From Betaproteobacteria bacterium (GTDB lineage Bacteria; Pseudomonadota; Gammaproteobacteria; Burkholderiales; Burkholderiaceae_A), in contig JAGWXV010000004.1 of NCBI GenBank assembly GCA_018969705.1, positions 1-40,237 on the forward strand: a stretch of DNA of 40,237 nt, written 5' to 3'. Shown piece after piece: positions 27,685-37,025 of this stretch. The first letter of the stretch is position 1. Each line of letters opens with the position of its first letter. The notes under the pieces are model-generated. The model did no database searches, had not been told where the DNA came from, and was given only the letters and a program-made list of their open reading frames with translations. Position numbers and translations under genes: made by a program.

Positions 27685-29208
27685 ATGGGATCCGATTACC
27701 TGAGAAGAATACTGACTGCCCGGGTCTACGATGTCGCCCAGGAAACGCCGCTTGAGGTCGCCAAGGGCCTGAGCCGGCGGCTTGCCAATCGCATCCTGCT
27801 CAAACGCGAGGACATGCAGCCGGTGTTCTCATTCAAATTGCGCGGGGCCTATAACAAAATGGCGCACTTAAGCGCGGACCAGCTGGCCAAGGGGGTGATC
27901 GCCGCATCAGCCGGCAATCATGCCCAGGGAGTCGCACTCTCAGCACGTCGCATGGGCTGCCGGGCCGTGATCGTCATGCCGGTCACAACGCCAGCGGTAA
28001 AAATCGATGCGGTTCGGGCCCTAGGCAGTGAGGTGGTATTGCAAGGCGACTCCTACTCCGATGCCTATGCGCATGCGCTGACGCTGCAGCAGTCGCAGGG
28101 GCTGACCTTTGTTCATCCCTTTGATGATCCAGATGTGATTGCAGGCCAGGGCACGATTGCCATGGAGCTGCTTGCCCAGTACCAAGATCCGATTGATGCG
28201 GTCTTTGTGGCCATCGGCGGAGGTGGATTGATTGCGGGCATTGCCGCCTATCTCAAACAGGTTCGGCCTGAAATCCGCGTGATTGGTGTTCAGATGACCG
28301 ACTCAGATGCGATGTCCCAGTCTCTGAAGGCGGGCCAGCGTGTCGTGCTCCCCGAGGTGGGCCTCTTTTCTGACGGCACTGCAGTCAAGCAGGTCGGCGA
28401 AGAGACATTCAGGCTCTGCCAGAAATATGTCGATGAGATTGTGTTGGTTGATACCGATGCAGTCTGCGCTGCGATTAAAGATGTTTTCGAAGATAGCCGC
28501 GCAATTCTTGAGCCCGCGGGAGCATTATCGATTGCCGGCATGAAAGCGTGGGTCGGCCAGCAGGCCTGCCAAGATAAGACCCTGGTGGCGATTGCCTGCG
28601 GGGCCAATATGAATTTTGACCGGCTGCGCTTTGTCAGCGAGCGGGCTGAAATCGGTGAGCAGCGTGAAGCTGTCTTCGCTGTAACGATTCCAGAAGAGCG
28701 CGGCAGTTTTAAAAGGTTCTGTGCCAGTGTCGGCAATCGTAATGTGACGGAGTTTAATTATCGAATCGCTGATGCCCGTGCCGCCCATATTTACGTGGGA
28801 ATTCAGATTCGAAATCGCGGTGAGGCCCATCAGATCGCGGCCGATTTTGAATCGGCAGGTTTTAAAACCCTTGACCTCACAGATGATGAACTCGGAAAGC
28901 TTCACCTGCGCCATATGGTGGGTGGCCGCTCGGCCTTGGCAAAAAAAGAGCGTCTGTTTCGATTTGAATTTCCGGAGCGGCCCGGTGCACTGATGCGGTT
29001 TTTATCCTCGATGCATCCCGATTGGAATATCTCGCTTTTTCATTACCGAAATCATGGCGCTGACTATGGCCGTATCTTGGTCGGTATTCAGGTTCCAGAT
29101 GACAGCGATCGCGCCCTCGAGGCGTTTTTGAGCCAGCTGGGCTATCCCCACTGGGAAGAGACCCAGCACCCGGGCTATCAACTCTTCCTGTCGGCATCTG
29201 GCCTGTAA
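27685..29208 (+). CDS. ilvA: Threonine ammonia-lyase, biosynthetic
   Basis: PLP enzyme that deaminates threonine to 2-oxobutanoate, first step of isoleucine synthesis. From ATG 27685 the protein is 507 residues, the length of the two-ACT-domain biosynthetic form; the track's TTG start adds nine unlikely residues. PLP Lys51 lies in FSFKLRGAYNKM, the phosphate-binding loop is GGGGLIAG, and the C-terminal half (from about 325) has two Thr-dehydratase regulatory domains (ERGSFKRFCASVG and ERPGALMRFLSS) that normally bind isoleucine and valine. TATAAA ends six bases before the start codon, so the message may be leaderless. Confidence 0.95.
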   Translation: MGSDYLRRILTARVYDVAQETPLEVAKGLSRRLANRILLKREDMQPVFSFKLRGAYNKMAHLSADQLAKGVIAASAGNHAQGVALSARRMGCRAVIVMPVTTPAVKIDAVRALGSEVVLQGDSYSDAYAHALTLQQSQGLTFVHPFDDPDVIAGQGTIAMELLAQYQDPIDAVFVAIGGGGLIAGIAAYLKQVRPEIRVIGVQMTDSDAMSQSLKAGQRVVLPEVGLFSDGTAVKQVGEETFRLCQKYVDEIVLVDTDAVCAAIKDVFEDSRAILEPAGALSIAGMKAWVGQQACQDKTLVAIACGANMNFDRLRFVSERAEIGEQREAVFAVTIPEERGSFKRFCASVGNRNVTEFNYRIADARAAHIYVGIQIRNRGEAHQIAADFESAGFKTLDLTDDELGKLHLRHMVGGRSALAKKERLFRFEFPERPGALMRFLSSMHPDWNISLFHYRNHGADYGRILVGIQVPDDSDRALEAFLSQLGYPHWEETQHPGYQLFLSASGL

Positions 29209-29215
29209 AAAATCC

Positions 29216-29237
29216 TTACAGAAAAAATTTCTTACAG
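29216..29237. repeat. TTACAG direct repeat upstream of orphan regulator
   Basis: TTACAG occurs at 29216-29221 and 29232-29237, separated by ten bases of A/T-rich sequence, between the ilvA stop and the regulator gene. A tandem site like this could be an operator, possibly for self-regulation; the 16-bp period is not the usual OmpR-type spacing. Confidence 0.3.
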
Positions 29238-29265
29238 CTGGAAAACCCGAGGAAATCCTTTAACT

Positions 29266-29285
29266 TGGCGGTCTTTTCACCGCCA
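29266..29285 (+). promoter_or_regulatory. Start-codon hairpin of orphan regulator
   Basis: TGGCGG-TCTTTTCA-CCGCCA folds into a six-pair stem whose last base is the A of the ATG start codon. No Shine-Dalgarno lies between the stem and the ATG. In the message this would partly hide the start codon, so translation may be restrained or conditional. Confidence 0.4.
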
Positions 29286-29983
29286 TGATGCAAGTCGCAA
29301 TTATCGAAGACAGCCCTGAGCAGGGCCGGCACTTAAGCCGATTGTTTGAGTCGTTTGGAACAGCCGCCGAGGTTTTTGCCTCGGGTCGGCAATTCCTGCA
29401 TCGAATCCGCTCCACGACCTTTGATCTGGCGACTTTGGATTTACAGCTTCCCGATATCAGCGGCCTGGAGATTCTTAGGCAGCTTCAGACCGAGCGACAG
29501 CTGTTTCATCGCGGACCCCCAGTAATGATTGTTTCGGGCCATCATGATCTCGCCACAATGAAAACCGCATTTTCAAGCGGTGCGGATGATTTCATCAGCA
29601 AGCCCTTTCGGCCAGACGAACTGATCATTCGCGCCGAAGCGATCGCGCGCCGGCATCAGCCCAACCTTTTTCAAGATCAGCCGATCGCTGTGCAGGGCGT
29701 TGAATTGAATCTGGCGACCCTGCAGGCCTTTTGCGGCGGACAGGAGGTCGCGCTTTCGGCAAAAGAATTTCGTCTGGCCTGGCTGCTTTTTCATAAGCGT
29801 GGCCAAACCGTACCCCGCTCGCAGATCATGAAGCTCATCTGGGGCCGCTCTGACTGGCCGAGCTCCCGAACCGTCGACACCCACATCGGCCGGATTCGCC
29901 AAAAACTCGGCCTTGAATCCCACCCTGGGCTGCGGCTGCGGCCCGTTTACGGAGTGGGTTACCGGCTGGATGTTTTCCCGTAA
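29285..29983 (+). CDS. Orphan OmpR-family response regulator
   Basis: The 232-residue protein has an N-terminal receiver (AIIEDSPEQGRHLS, acceptor Asp52 in ATLDLQLPDISG, VSGHHD, SKPFRPDEL) and a C-terminal winged helix (ALSAKEFRLAWLLFHKRG, RTVDTHIGRIRQKLG, GVGYRLDVF). No histidine kinase gene is adjacent; it lies between ilvA and hemA. The acceptor region reads LDLQLPD, so phosphorylation is possible. The start ATG is fixed because an in-frame TAA lies 24 nt upstream, yet no ribosome site is visible and a GGCGG/CCGCC stem abuts the start. Target genes unknown; ilvA-hemA context suggests no function. Confidence 0.88.
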   Translation: MMQVAIIEDSPEQGRHLSRLFESFGTAAEVFASGRQFLHRIRSTTFDLATLDLQLPDISGLEILRQLQTERQLFHRGPPVMIVSGHHDLATMKTAFSSGADDFISKPFRPDELIIRAEAIARRHQPNLFQDQPIAVQGVELNLATLQAFCGGQEVALSAKEFRLAWLLFHKRGQTVPRSQIMKLIWGRSDWPSSRTVDTHIGRIRQKLGLESHPGLRLRPVYGVGYRLDVFP

Positions 29984-30018
29984 AATCAAGGCCTTAGTCA
30001 CTTTTCGTCGCATGGTTG

Positions 30019-31305
30019 ATGCAACTGATCACGCTTGGACTGAATCACCAGTCCGCCCCACTGCAGCTTCGGGAGCGCCTTGCGTTTCCTGGTGATGCCC
30101 TGCGTGATGGCTTAAACGAACTGCGCGCCAGCCTCAAGGGCTTCGCCCCCGAGCAAGCGTTGCTCTCGACCTGCAATCGCACCGAGATGTACTTGGCGGT
30201 GGAGAACTCAACTCAGGCCAAGGGCCAGGCGATGGGCTGGCTGGCTTGGAAGTCCGGCACCCGAGAGTCCGAACTCAGCCCCCATGTTTACCAACTGCCC
30301 GATGACCGGGCAGTGCGCCATGCATTTCGCGTGGCCTGTGGGCTTGATTCGATGGTGCTCGGAGAACCGCAGATTCTTGGCCAGATGAAACTTGCTGCCC
30401 GCGAAGCCCAAGAGGCGGGTTGCCTGGGCACCCACCTGCATCACTTATTTCAGCAGGCCTTCTCGGTCGCCAAAGAGGTTCGGACTACCACGGAAATTGG
30501 TCTGCATTCGGTCTCGATGGCGGCGGCCTCCATCAAACTCGCCCAACGAATTTTTGGGGATCTCTCCAGCACGCGGGTGCTGTTTATCGGCGCCGGGGAA
30601 ATGATTCAACTCTGTGCAACACACTTTGCTGCCCAGCATCCTCGGCAGATCGTGGTGGCCAATCGCACACTGGATCGCGGTGAACTTATTGCAAAAGATT
30701 TTGGCGGCGAGGCAATCACACTGTCTGAGCTGCCGCTACGCATGCATGAATTCGATATTGTGGTGAGCTGCACGGCCAGCACACTGCCGATTATTGGTCT
30801 GGGTATGATCGAGCGTGCGATCCGTCAGCGTAAACATCGACCCATGTTTCTGGTTGATCTTGCGGTGCCGCGCGATATAGAACGCGAGGTCGCCGATCTG
30901 CCTGATGCGTTTCTGTATACCGTTGATGATTTAGGCGAGCTGATCAAAGAAGGGGCCCAAGCCCGGCAGGATGCGGTGCTGCAGGCCGAGGCCATCATTG
31001 ATCATGGTGTTCAGAATTTCATTCAATGGCGTGATTCACGCCAGCATGTGCCCGTGATCAAAGCGCTTGCCGAGCATGCGCAGGCCATTCAAGCAGGTGA
31101 GCTTGCGCTGGCCAAGAAACGACTGGCCAAAGGCGAGGACATCGAGACGGTGCTGCAGTCTCTCGCCCATGGCCTATCTCAGAAGTATCTCCACGGCGCC
31201 TACAGCCAGCTACACCAAATCGGAAACGACAGCCCTGAGAGCCGGGAGGCCAAGGCCGATCTCATTCGCGAACTGTTTGGACTTAAGCCCGACCGACACC
31301 ACTAG
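30019..31305 (+). CDS. hemA: Glutamyl-tRNA reductase
   Basis: Reduces glutamyl-tRNA(Glu) to glutamate-1-semialdehyde, the committed step of C5-pathway haem synthesis. From ATG 30019 it is 428 residues; the track used a TTG one codon earlier. Motifs in order: [18 protein letters not shown], the catalytic Cys52 in [33 protein letters not shown], the NADPH-binding [17 protein letters not shown] and the C-terminal dimerisation helix. It leads a tight run hemA-prfA-prmC-grxD; prfA starts directly after its stop (TAGATG). Ribosome site weak. Confidence 0.97.
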   Translation: MQLITLGLNHQSAPLQLRERLAFPGDALRDGLNELRASLKGFAPEQALLSTCNRTEMYLAVENSTQAKGQAMGWLAWKSGTRESELSPHVYQLPDDRAVRHAFRVACGLDSMVLGEPQILGQMKLAAREAQEAGCLGTHLHHLFQQAFSVAKEVRTTTEIGLHSVSMAAASIKLAQRIFGDLSSTRVLFIGAGEMIQLCATHFAAQHPRQIVVANRTLDRGELIAKDFGGEAITLSELPLRMHEFDIVVSCTASTLPIIGLGMIERAIRQRKHRPMFLVDLAVPRDIEREVADLPDAFLYTVDDLGELIKEGAQARQDAVLQAEAIIDHGVQNFIQWRDSRQHVPVIKALAEHAQAIQAGELALAKKRLAKGEDIETVLQSLAHGLSQKYLHGAYSQLHQIGNDSPESREAKADLIRELFGLKPDRHH

Positions 31306-32385
31306 ATGAAGCCCAGCCTGCTGGCCAAACTCCAGCAGCTGGCCGAACGCCTTGAGGCGGTCGACCGTCTGCTGTCAGCGCCCGACGCCACCGATCGCAT
31401 GGATGAGTTTCGAAAACTCTCCAAAGAACGTTCGGATCTCGCGCCTGTGGTGGCAGGCTTTCACGACTATCAACGATTAGAAGCCGACTTGTCCGCCGCC
31501 CAGGACTGGATGAATGATCCTGAGCTTAAGGAATTTGCCCAGGAAGAGATTCTTCGGCTGAAGACAGCAGTCGAAGAAAAAGATGCGGCCCTGCAATTGT
31601 TGCTGCTACCGAAAGACCCAAATGATGAGCGCAATGTCATTCTTGAAATTCGGGCAGGCACCGGCGGGGATGAATCGGCGCTTTTTTCGGCGGATTTGCT
31701 ACGCATGTATATGCGGTTTGCGGAGCGCAATCGCTGGCAGGCCGAAATCTTATCTGCCAATGCCTCGGACCTTGGGGGCTATAAGGAAGTCATCGTGCGT
31801 ATCGCTGGCAATGGCGCGTACTCCAAACTGAAATTTGAGTCTGGTGGCCATCGGGTCCAGCGGGTCCCCCAGACCGAGACCCAGGGCCGGATCCATACTT
31901 CGGCCTGCACGGTGGCAGTACTGCCTGAGGCCGACGAAGTCGCTGAAGTCATCTTTTCCCCCGATGAATTAAGAATCGATGTTTTTCGGGCCTCCGGCGC
32001 GGGTGGCCAGCATGTCAATAAAACGGAATCGGCAGTTCGCATCACCCACCTGCCAACAGGCCTTGTGGCGGAATGCCAGGACGATCGCAGTCAGCACAAA
32101 AACAAGGAGCGGGCCCTAAAGGTTCTGGCAGCCCGTGTTCGTGATCAGCAGATGCGTGAGCTACACGCTAAAGAGGCTAGTGCACGTAAGCTGATGATCG
32201 GATCGGGCGATCGATCTGAGAGGATTCGAACCTACAACTTTCCACAGGGCCGAATCACCGACCACCGTATCAACCTCACCCTTTACAAGATCGATGCCAT
32301 GATGGATGGCGATCTGGCTGAACTCACGCAGACCCTGATGTCGGAGCACCAGGCCGAGCAGCTCTCGGCAATGGCCGATGCTTGA
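31306..32385 (+). CDS. prfA: Peptide chain release factor 1
   Basis: Terminates translation at UAA and UAG. The 359-residue protein has the GGQ motif at 233-235 ([17 protein letters not shown]) and the stop-codon-recognising PxT motif as PQT at 188-190 ([15 protein letters not shown]), where most species have PAT. Otherwise normal length and order. It begins right at the hemA stop and overlaps prmC by 8 nt. The GGQ glutamine is methylated by the product of that next gene. Confidence 0.97.
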   Translation: MKPSLLAKLQQLAERLEAVDRLLSAPDATDRMDEFRKLSKERSDLAPVVAGFHDYQRLEADLSAAQDWMNDPELKEFAQEEILRLKTAVEEKDAALQLLLLPKDPNDERNVILEIRAGTGGDESALFSADLLRMYMRFAERNRWQAEILSANASDLGGYKEVIVRIAGNGAYSKLKFESGGHRVQRVPQTETQGRIHTSACTVAVLPEADEVAEVIFSPDELRIDVFRASGAGGQHVNKTESAVRITHLPTGLVAECQDDRSQHKNKERALKVLAARVRDQQMRELHAKEASARKLMIGSGDRSERIRTYNFPQGRITDHRINLTLYKIDAMMDGDLAELTQTLMSEHQAEQLSAMADA

Positions 32386-33229
32386 CGATTTACTGAATGC
32401 CTCAGGCCTGCCGCGCCGAGAGGCAATCGCCCTGCTTGAGGCAGCAAGTGGGCTGCGCCGTGAGGCCCTGATTGCACATGGATCGGATCCCACGCCCTCC
32501 GAGGTTCAAGCGCTTTTTGAGCGCATGGTGGCCCAGCGCAGGCTTGGCGTGCCGATCGCCTACCTGACGGGATTTCGCGAATTTTATGGCCGCTCGTTTT
32601 GGGTCAGCCCTGCAACGCTAATTCCCAGGATTGAGACCGAGCTTCTGATTGACACGGTGATTGACTTAACCCGAGCGGCTGAGAGGCCGCTTCGGCTTGC
32701 GGATCTGGGTACTGGCAGCGGCTGCATCGGCATAACATTGGCTTTAGAAATTCGGTCAGCAGAAATCACGGCGACTGACCGGTCCGCGGCGGCCTTACAG
32801 GTGGCCCGCAATAATGCGGCCTTCCTCGGGGCAGCGCCAAAGACCCGCTTTTTTGAAGGCAGCTGGTTTGATGCCTTGCCTCGCGATCGCGTGAAATATC
32901 ATGGCCTGATCAGTAATCCACCCTATGTTAGCGCTGGGGATCCGCATCTGTCGCGGGGGGATCTTCGCTTTGAGCCAAAAGCCGCGCTCAGTCCAGCCGC
33001 TACTGGGGATGGCACCACGGCGCAGTCCGACGGGCTCAGCGACATCGCCATCCTTGCCACCGGCGCCCCAGAGTGGCTTGAAACTGGTGGATTTTTGCTG
33101 GTCGAACACGGATCAGAGCAGCAGGCGGCTGTCATTGAATTGTTTCGTCAGGCAGGCCTCACGAGAGTCCGGGGCCTCGTCGATGATCAGTCACTGCCGC
33201 GGGCGGTGATTGGGTTTCGGGCCAGCTAA
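32378..33229 (+). CDS. prmC: Release factor glutamine methyltransferase
   Basis: Methylates the GGQ glutamine of RF1 and RF2. The 283-residue protein has a helical N-terminal domain, the linker [23 protein letters not shown] motif [18 protein letters not shown] near 107-123, and the catalytic NPPY at 180-183 ([12 protein letters not shown]). The usual IPRPETE box reads IPRIETE here, a single Pro to Ile change. It overlaps the prfA end by 8 nt, consistent with co-translation with its substrate. Confidence 0.96.
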   Translation: MLDDLLNASGLPRREAIALLEAASGLRREALIAHGSDPTPSEVQALFERMVAQRRLGVPIAYLTGFREFYGRSFWVSPATLIPRIETELLIDTVIDLTRAAERPLRLADLGTGSGCIGITLALEIRSAEITATDRSAAALQVARNNAAFLGAAPKTRFFEGSWFDALPRDRVKYHGLISNPPYVSAGDPHLSRGDLRFEPKAALSPAATGDGTTAQSDGLSDIAILATGAPEWLETGGFLLVEHGSEQQAAVIELFRQAGLTRVRGLVDDQSLPRAVIGFRAS

Positions 33230-33260
33230 AGTAAACTTTCAACTTCTTTGGAGGCAGGAC

Positions 33261-33584
33261 ATGGACGTAAAAGAATTCATTCAAAAAACCGTTTCGGAAC
33301 ACCCGGTGGTGCTTTTTATGAAAGGCACCGCACAGTTTCCTCAGTGCGGCTTTTCCGGCCGTGCGATTCAGCTGCTTAAGGCCTGCGATGTAAAAAATGT
33401 GGTGACTGTCAATGTGCTGGATGATGACGGCATCCGACAGGGCATTAAAGACTTCTCGAACTGGCCGACTATTCCGCAGCTGTATGTGGGCGGTGAGTTC
33501 GTCGGGGGCTCGGACATCATGGGTGAGATGTACGAAAGCGGAGAGCTGAAAAAGGTGCTGGAGTCGGCCGGCGCAACTGGCTAA
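33261..33584 (+). CDS. grxD: Monothiol glutaredoxin (Grx4 type)
   Basis: Fe-S cluster carrier of the CGFS class. ATG 33261 follows a strong GGAGG ribosome site by about ten bases and gives 107 residues, the normal size; the track start (33210) lies inside prmC. The active site is CGFS at 29-32 in PQCGFSGRA, and the glutathione-binding NWPTIPQLYVGGEFVGGSDI region is intact. Last gene of the hemA run; a perfect 11-bp hairpin follows after eight bases. Confidence 0.97.
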   Translation: MDVKEFIQKTVSEHPVVLFMKGTAQFPQCGFSGRAIQLLKACDVKNVVTVNVLDDDGIRQGIKDFSNWPTIPQLYVGGEFVGGSDIMGEMYESGELKKVLESAGATG

Positions 33585-33591
33585 TTCAAGG

Positions 33592-33618
33592 CATACGCAG
33601 ACATTTTGTCTGCGTATG
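33592..33618. terminator. Hairpin between grxD and tRNA-Thr (bidirectional 3' end structure)
   Basis: CATACGCAGAC-ATTTT-GTCTGCGTATG forms a perfect 11-bp stem with a 5-nt loop between two convergent units. It lacks a T-run on either side, so it is not a classic intrinsic terminator; it could act with Rho, protect 3' ends or block exonucleases for both transcripts. Confidence 0.6.
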
Positions 33619-33626
33619 AATAGGGG

Positions 33627-33699
<73 letters not shown>

Positions 33700-33706
33700 G
33701 AAAAAC

Positions 33707-34162
33707 TTATTTTACGCGAGTCAGTTTCGGACGGCCGCCTGCAGGTGGTCGTGGCGGGTCCTCAGTGATCGATAAGCCTGCAGCAGGCTGCGCTTCGGAC
33801 TCCTGCACCGCCTGCAGATGCGGCTCGACCTCCGCCAATGGTTTGCTGACCTCAAACGCCATGCCGTTGCCGGTTTCCTTGGCGTAAATCGCGACCACAT
33901 TTTCTATTGGCACCATGATCTCGTGGACCCGGCCAGAGAATCGGGCCTGAAAGCTAATGACATCGTTGGCAATCATTAACCGATCAGTCGCAAGACTGCT
34001 GACATTGAGCACAATTTCGCCATTGCGCACATGTTCTTTGGGCACCTGGACCTGCCCATTGACCGATACCGCCAGGTAAGGCGTTAACCCATTATCCGAG
34101 CACCACTCGTGGATTGCTCGGATCAGGTAAGGCCTGGTGGACGATGGGGTTGATTCGGTCAT
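33707..34162 (-). CDS. sspB: ClpXP protease specificity-enhancing factor SspB
   Basis: Adaptor that brings ssrA-tagged peptides to ClpXP. From ATG 34162 it has 151 residues: a folded domain (STRPYLIRAIHEWCSDNGLTPYLAVSVNG to about 110), a flexible Pro/Ala-rich linker, and the ClpX-docking C-terminus GGRPKLTRVK, matching the E. coli tail in pattern. The track's TTG start adds two residues. It begins 9 nt after sspA and is followed after 7 nt by tRNA-Thr. Confidence 0.96.
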   Translation of the reverse strand: MTESTPSSTRPYLIRAIHEWCSDNGLTPYLAVSVNGQVQVPKEHVRNGEIVLNVSSLATDRLMIANDVISFQARFSGRVHEIMVPIENVVAIYAKETGNGMAFEVSKPLAEVEPHLQAVQESEAQPAAGLSITEDPPRPPAGGRPKLTRVK

Positions 34163-34171
34163 GCCCAAAGA

Positions 34172-34771
34172 TTAACGACGCATGATTTTTTCAGGCGGCG
34201 TTAGGGCCTCAAAAAATGCGGGTCGCGAAAAAATACGCTCTGCATACTTCTGAACTGGTGCTGCGGTTTTGGGCAGCTCGATGCCGTAGTACTCCAGCCG
34301 CCACAACAACGGCGCCAGGGCAACATCAATCATCGAGAAGTCCTCGCCCAGCATGAATTTATTTTTTGTTACAACAGGCGCTAACTGGGCAAGGCGATCC
34401 CTGACCAAGACGCGGGCCTTATCAATTTTTTTGGCGTCTTGTTTTTCTAAGGCTTCGACGTGTACGAAGAGCTCCCGCTCAAAATTAAACAGTAAAAGCC
34501 GCGCACGGCCGCGCTGTACGGGATCCGCCGGCATCAATTGCGGATGGGGAAACCGCTCATCAATGTATTCGTTGATGATGTTGGATTCATACAAAATCAG
34601 ATCGCGCTCAACCAGAATTGGAACCTGGCCATAGGGATTCATGACTGAAATGTCCTCGGGCTTATTAAAAAGATCAACATCCCGAATCTCAAAATCCATG
34701 CCCTTTTCAAACAACACAAAACGGCAACGATGACTAAACGGGCAGGTGGTTCCGGAGTAGAGGACCATCAT
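34172..34771 (-). CDS. sspA: Stringent starvation protein A (GST-fold RNA polymerase partner)
   Basis: GST-like protein that binds RNA polymerase in stationary phase and stress. The 199 residues begin MVLYSGTTCPFSHRCRFVLFEKGMDFE, keep the SspA surface pattern (PYGQVPILVERDLILYESNIINEYIDERFPHPQL) and end with an all-helical domain. Catalytic GST residues are not expected in this family. Two adjacent ATGs could start it. It lies 71 nt past petC, and a GC-rich hairpin sits just before it, so expression from the pet promoter is probably limited. Confidence 0.94.
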   Translation of the reverse strand: MMVLYSGTTCPFSHRCRFVLFEKGMDFEIRDVDLFNKPEDISVMNPYGQVPILVERDLILYESNIINEYIDERFPHPQLMPADPVQRGRARLLLFNFERELFVHVEALEKQDAKKIDKARVLVRDRLAQLAPVVTKNKFMLGEDFSMIDVALAPLLWRLEYYGIELPKTAAPVQKYAERIFSRPAFFEALTPPEKIMRR

Positions 34772-34785
34772 GATGGAGCATTCCT

Positions 34786-34818
34786 TAAAGAAGAAGGGCG
34801 GGAAAGGCCCCCGCCCTT
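34786..34818 (-). terminator. Intrinsic-type terminator after petC
   Basis: On the minus strand AAGGGCGGG-GGCCTTT-CCCGCCCTT forms a 9-bp stem with a 7-nt loop followed by CTTCTTT. It lies 24 nt past the petC stop and only about 23 nt before the sspA ATG, so it can both end the petABC message and act as a leader structure for sspA. Confidence 0.7.
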
Positions 34819-34842
34819 ATGCGAAACAAACGAAAACCAGTC

Positions 34843-35532
34843 CTACTTGATGTTTTTCCAGTAGACCTTATTTAAGCGCCAGGCCAGCACGAAGAATATG
34901 GCCAGGAATGCCATAACCACCATGCCGATAGTCTTGCGTGAGAATTGGGCAGGCTCGGCAACATAGTTTAAAAATGCAGCCAGATCGCCGACCATCGAAT
35001 CAAACTCAGCGGGTGATTTAGACTTCTGTGCATCCCAAAGCACATGCGGCATGCCCACGCCAACATAAGTCTTATTGTTCCAGCCAGTCGGACGGCTGGC
35101 ATCTTCGTAGTAGGTTCTCAGAAATGTGTAGATCCAATCGGTGCCCGCACCGGAGTGGGACGAACGCGAGCGGGCTGTGACAGAAAGGTCTGGGGGTGCA
35201 GCACCAAACCAGTCTTTCGCCTCGGCGCGATTTAATGAAGTCCGGATATAGTCGCCCGGCTTTGCTCCGGGCGGCATGACGGCCTTGATCTGCTCTTCGG
35301 TCATGCCGATGTCGGCTAGCCGGCTGTAGCGCATCGCCGATAGTCCATGGCAGCCCAGGCAATACGACATGAAGGTCTTGGCACCATTTTGCATTGCTGC
35401 CCGATCGGAGAGCTTCTGCGCCGGGATCGCATCCAAGGCCACCGGGCCGCCAGCCGCAAAAGCCGCGGGGGCGACGGCGAAAGCCAGCGATGCGGCGATT
35501 GCCGCCAGAAAGGATTTAAAAATTTTTTTCAT
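34843..35532 (-). CDS. petC: Cytochrome c1 of the bc1 complex
   Basis: Haem subunit that passes electrons from the Rieske protein to soluble cytochrome c. ATG 35532 gives a clean signal peptide (MKKIFKSFLAAIAASLAFAV...APAAFA) and 229 residues; the track start at 35556 overlaps the petB stop. Haem motif CLGCH is at 58-62, the likely axial Met is in VGVGMPHVLWD, and the C-terminal anchor is IGMVVMAFLAIFFVLAWRLNKVYW. Third gene of petABC, 23 nt after petB, with a terminator-like hairpin downstream. Confidence 0.96.
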   Translation of the reverse strand: MKKIFKSFLAAIAASLAFAVAPAAFAAGGPVALDAIPAQKLSDRAAMQNGAKTFMSYCLGCHGLSAMRYSRLADIGMTEEQIKAVMPPGAKPGDYIRTSLNRAEAKDWFGAAPPDLSVTARSRSSHSGAGTDWIYTFLRTYYEDASRPTGWNNKTYVGVGMPHVLWDAQKSKSPAEFDSMVGDLAAFLNYVAEPAQFSRKTIGMVVMAFLAIFFVLAWRLNKVYWKNIK

Positions 35533-35555
35533 GGTGAGGTCCTTGGCGCGGCGCA

Positions 35556-36959
35556 TTAATGAGGCTTGAACGTCACGCGTTCGGGAACAGGCTTGAAGTC
35601 TCCGATCCGTGACCAGATCGGCATGAGCGCAAAAAACGCGAAGTAAAACACGGTGCCCACCAGCGAGTAGGCCTGGCCGAACGGGAAGGGAGGCAGCACG
35701 CCGAGATAGCCCAGGATGAAGAAGTTCACCAGGAACACCATGTAAAGCGCCTTGTGCCAGTTCGGACGATAACGAATCGACTTCACAGGGCTGTAGTCTA
35801 GCCAGGGCAAGAAAAACAAAATAATAACGGCGCCGCCCATGATCACCACGCCCCAGAACTTGGCATCGAATACACGGAAGGTGATGGCCAACACCAGCAG
35901 GGCTGCGATTGCGCCGGCTTTAATCATCATCGGCCAGCGGGCACGCAAGACCGCAAGGGCGCCAAGCCCGGCAGAGGCCACCATGATCCAGGTAAACAGA
36001 TCCGTGACAGCACGGAGCATGGAATAAAACGGTGTGAAGTACCAGACTGGCGCGATGTGCGGCGGCGTCACCAGGGGATCAGCAGGGATGAAATTATTAA
36101 ATTCCAAGAAATAGCCGCCGAGCTCGGGAGCAAAAAATACGACCGCGCAAAACAGAATCAAAAAGCCCGCGATTCCCAAGATGTCATGTACGGAGTAATA
36201 CGGATGAAAGGGAATGCCATCAAGCGGGATGCCCTCTGCATTTTTGTTTTTCTTAATTTCCACGCCATCGGGATTGTTGGAGCCGACTTCATGCAGGGCG
36301 ATGATGTGGGCCGCAACCAGGCCCACCAGCACGAGCGGGATCGCAATGACGTGAAACGCAAAGAAACGATTCAAGGTGGCATCGCCCACCACAAAGTCGC
36401 CGCGGATCCAGACCGAGAGATCTGGGCCAATGAGCGGAACAGCGGAGAAAAGATTCACGATCACCTGGGCTCCCCAGTAGGACATCTGGCCCCAAGGAAG
36501 CAGGTAGCCAAAGAAGGCTTCTGCCATCAGACACAGGAAGATCGCGCAGCCGAATATCCAGATGAGTTCACGGGGGCTGCGATAAGAGCCATAGATCAGT
36601 CCGCGCCACATATGGAGATAGACCACCACGAAAAACGCCGAAGCGCCTGTGGAGTGCATGTAACGGATGAGCCAGCCGAAGGGAACCTCGCGCATGATGT
36701 ATTCCACGCTGGCAAAGGCCACCGGAACGCCTGCGGCGTTTAACGATGCATCCGGCTTGTAGTGCATGGTCAGAAAAATGCCGGTGATGATCTGCAGGGC
36801 CAGCACCACCATGGCCAGCGAACCAAAGAAATAAAAGAAATTAAAGTTCTTCGGAGCGTAATACTCCGAGAGGTGTTCTTTATAAAGCTTGGTCAGAGGG
36901 AATCGGGTATCGATCCATCCGAGTAGGCCGGTGGTGGTGACATTCTTTTCAGAGGCCAT
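35556..36959 (-). CDS. petB: Cytochrome b of the bc1 complex
   Basis: Membrane subunit holding two b haems and both quinone sites. The 467 residues show eight or more hydrophobic helices, the paired haem histidines (WLIRYMHSTGASAFFVVVYLH and FFAFHVIAIPLVLVGLVAAH) and the Qo-site loop PVWYFTPFYSMLRAV, which is PVWY rather than the mitochondrial PEWY. A full-length fused cytochrome b, not split into b6 and subunit IV. It follows petA by about 66 nt and meets the petC region at its stop. Confidence 0.97.
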   Translation of the reverse strand: MASEKNVTTTGLLGWIDTRFPLTKLYKEHLSEYYAPKNFNFFYFFGSLAMVVLALQIITGIFLTMHYKPDASLNAAGVPVAFASVEYIMREVPFGWLIRYMHSTGASAFFVVVYLHMWRGLIYGSYRSPRELIWIFGCAIFLCLMAEAFFGYLLPWGQMSYWGAQVIVNLFSAVPLIGPDLSVWIRGDFVVGDATLNRFFAFHVIAIPLVLVGLVAAHIIALHEVGSNNPDGVEIKKNKNAEGIPLDGIPFHPYYSVHDILGIAGFLILFCAVVFFAPELGGYFLEFNNFIPADPLVTPPHIAPVWYFTPFYSMLRAVTDLFTWIMVASAGLGALAVLRARWPMMIKAGAIAALLVLAITFRVFDAKFWGVVIMGGAVIILFFLPWLDYSPVKSIRYRPNWHKALYMVFLVNFFILGYLGVLPPFPFGQAYSLVGTVFYFAFFALMPIWSRIGDFKPVPERVTFKPH

Positions 36960-37025
36960 GCAATTCTCCGCGAGCTCAGGTCTAACTTATCGACTTAAAA
37001 ATTTAAAAGCGCCAGACAAAACGAA

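Noticed and set aside
36057-36743. 228-residue plus-strand ORF antisense to cytochrome b
   Set aside because: Lies entirely inside petB; its charged, motif-free sequence is a shadow of that gene.
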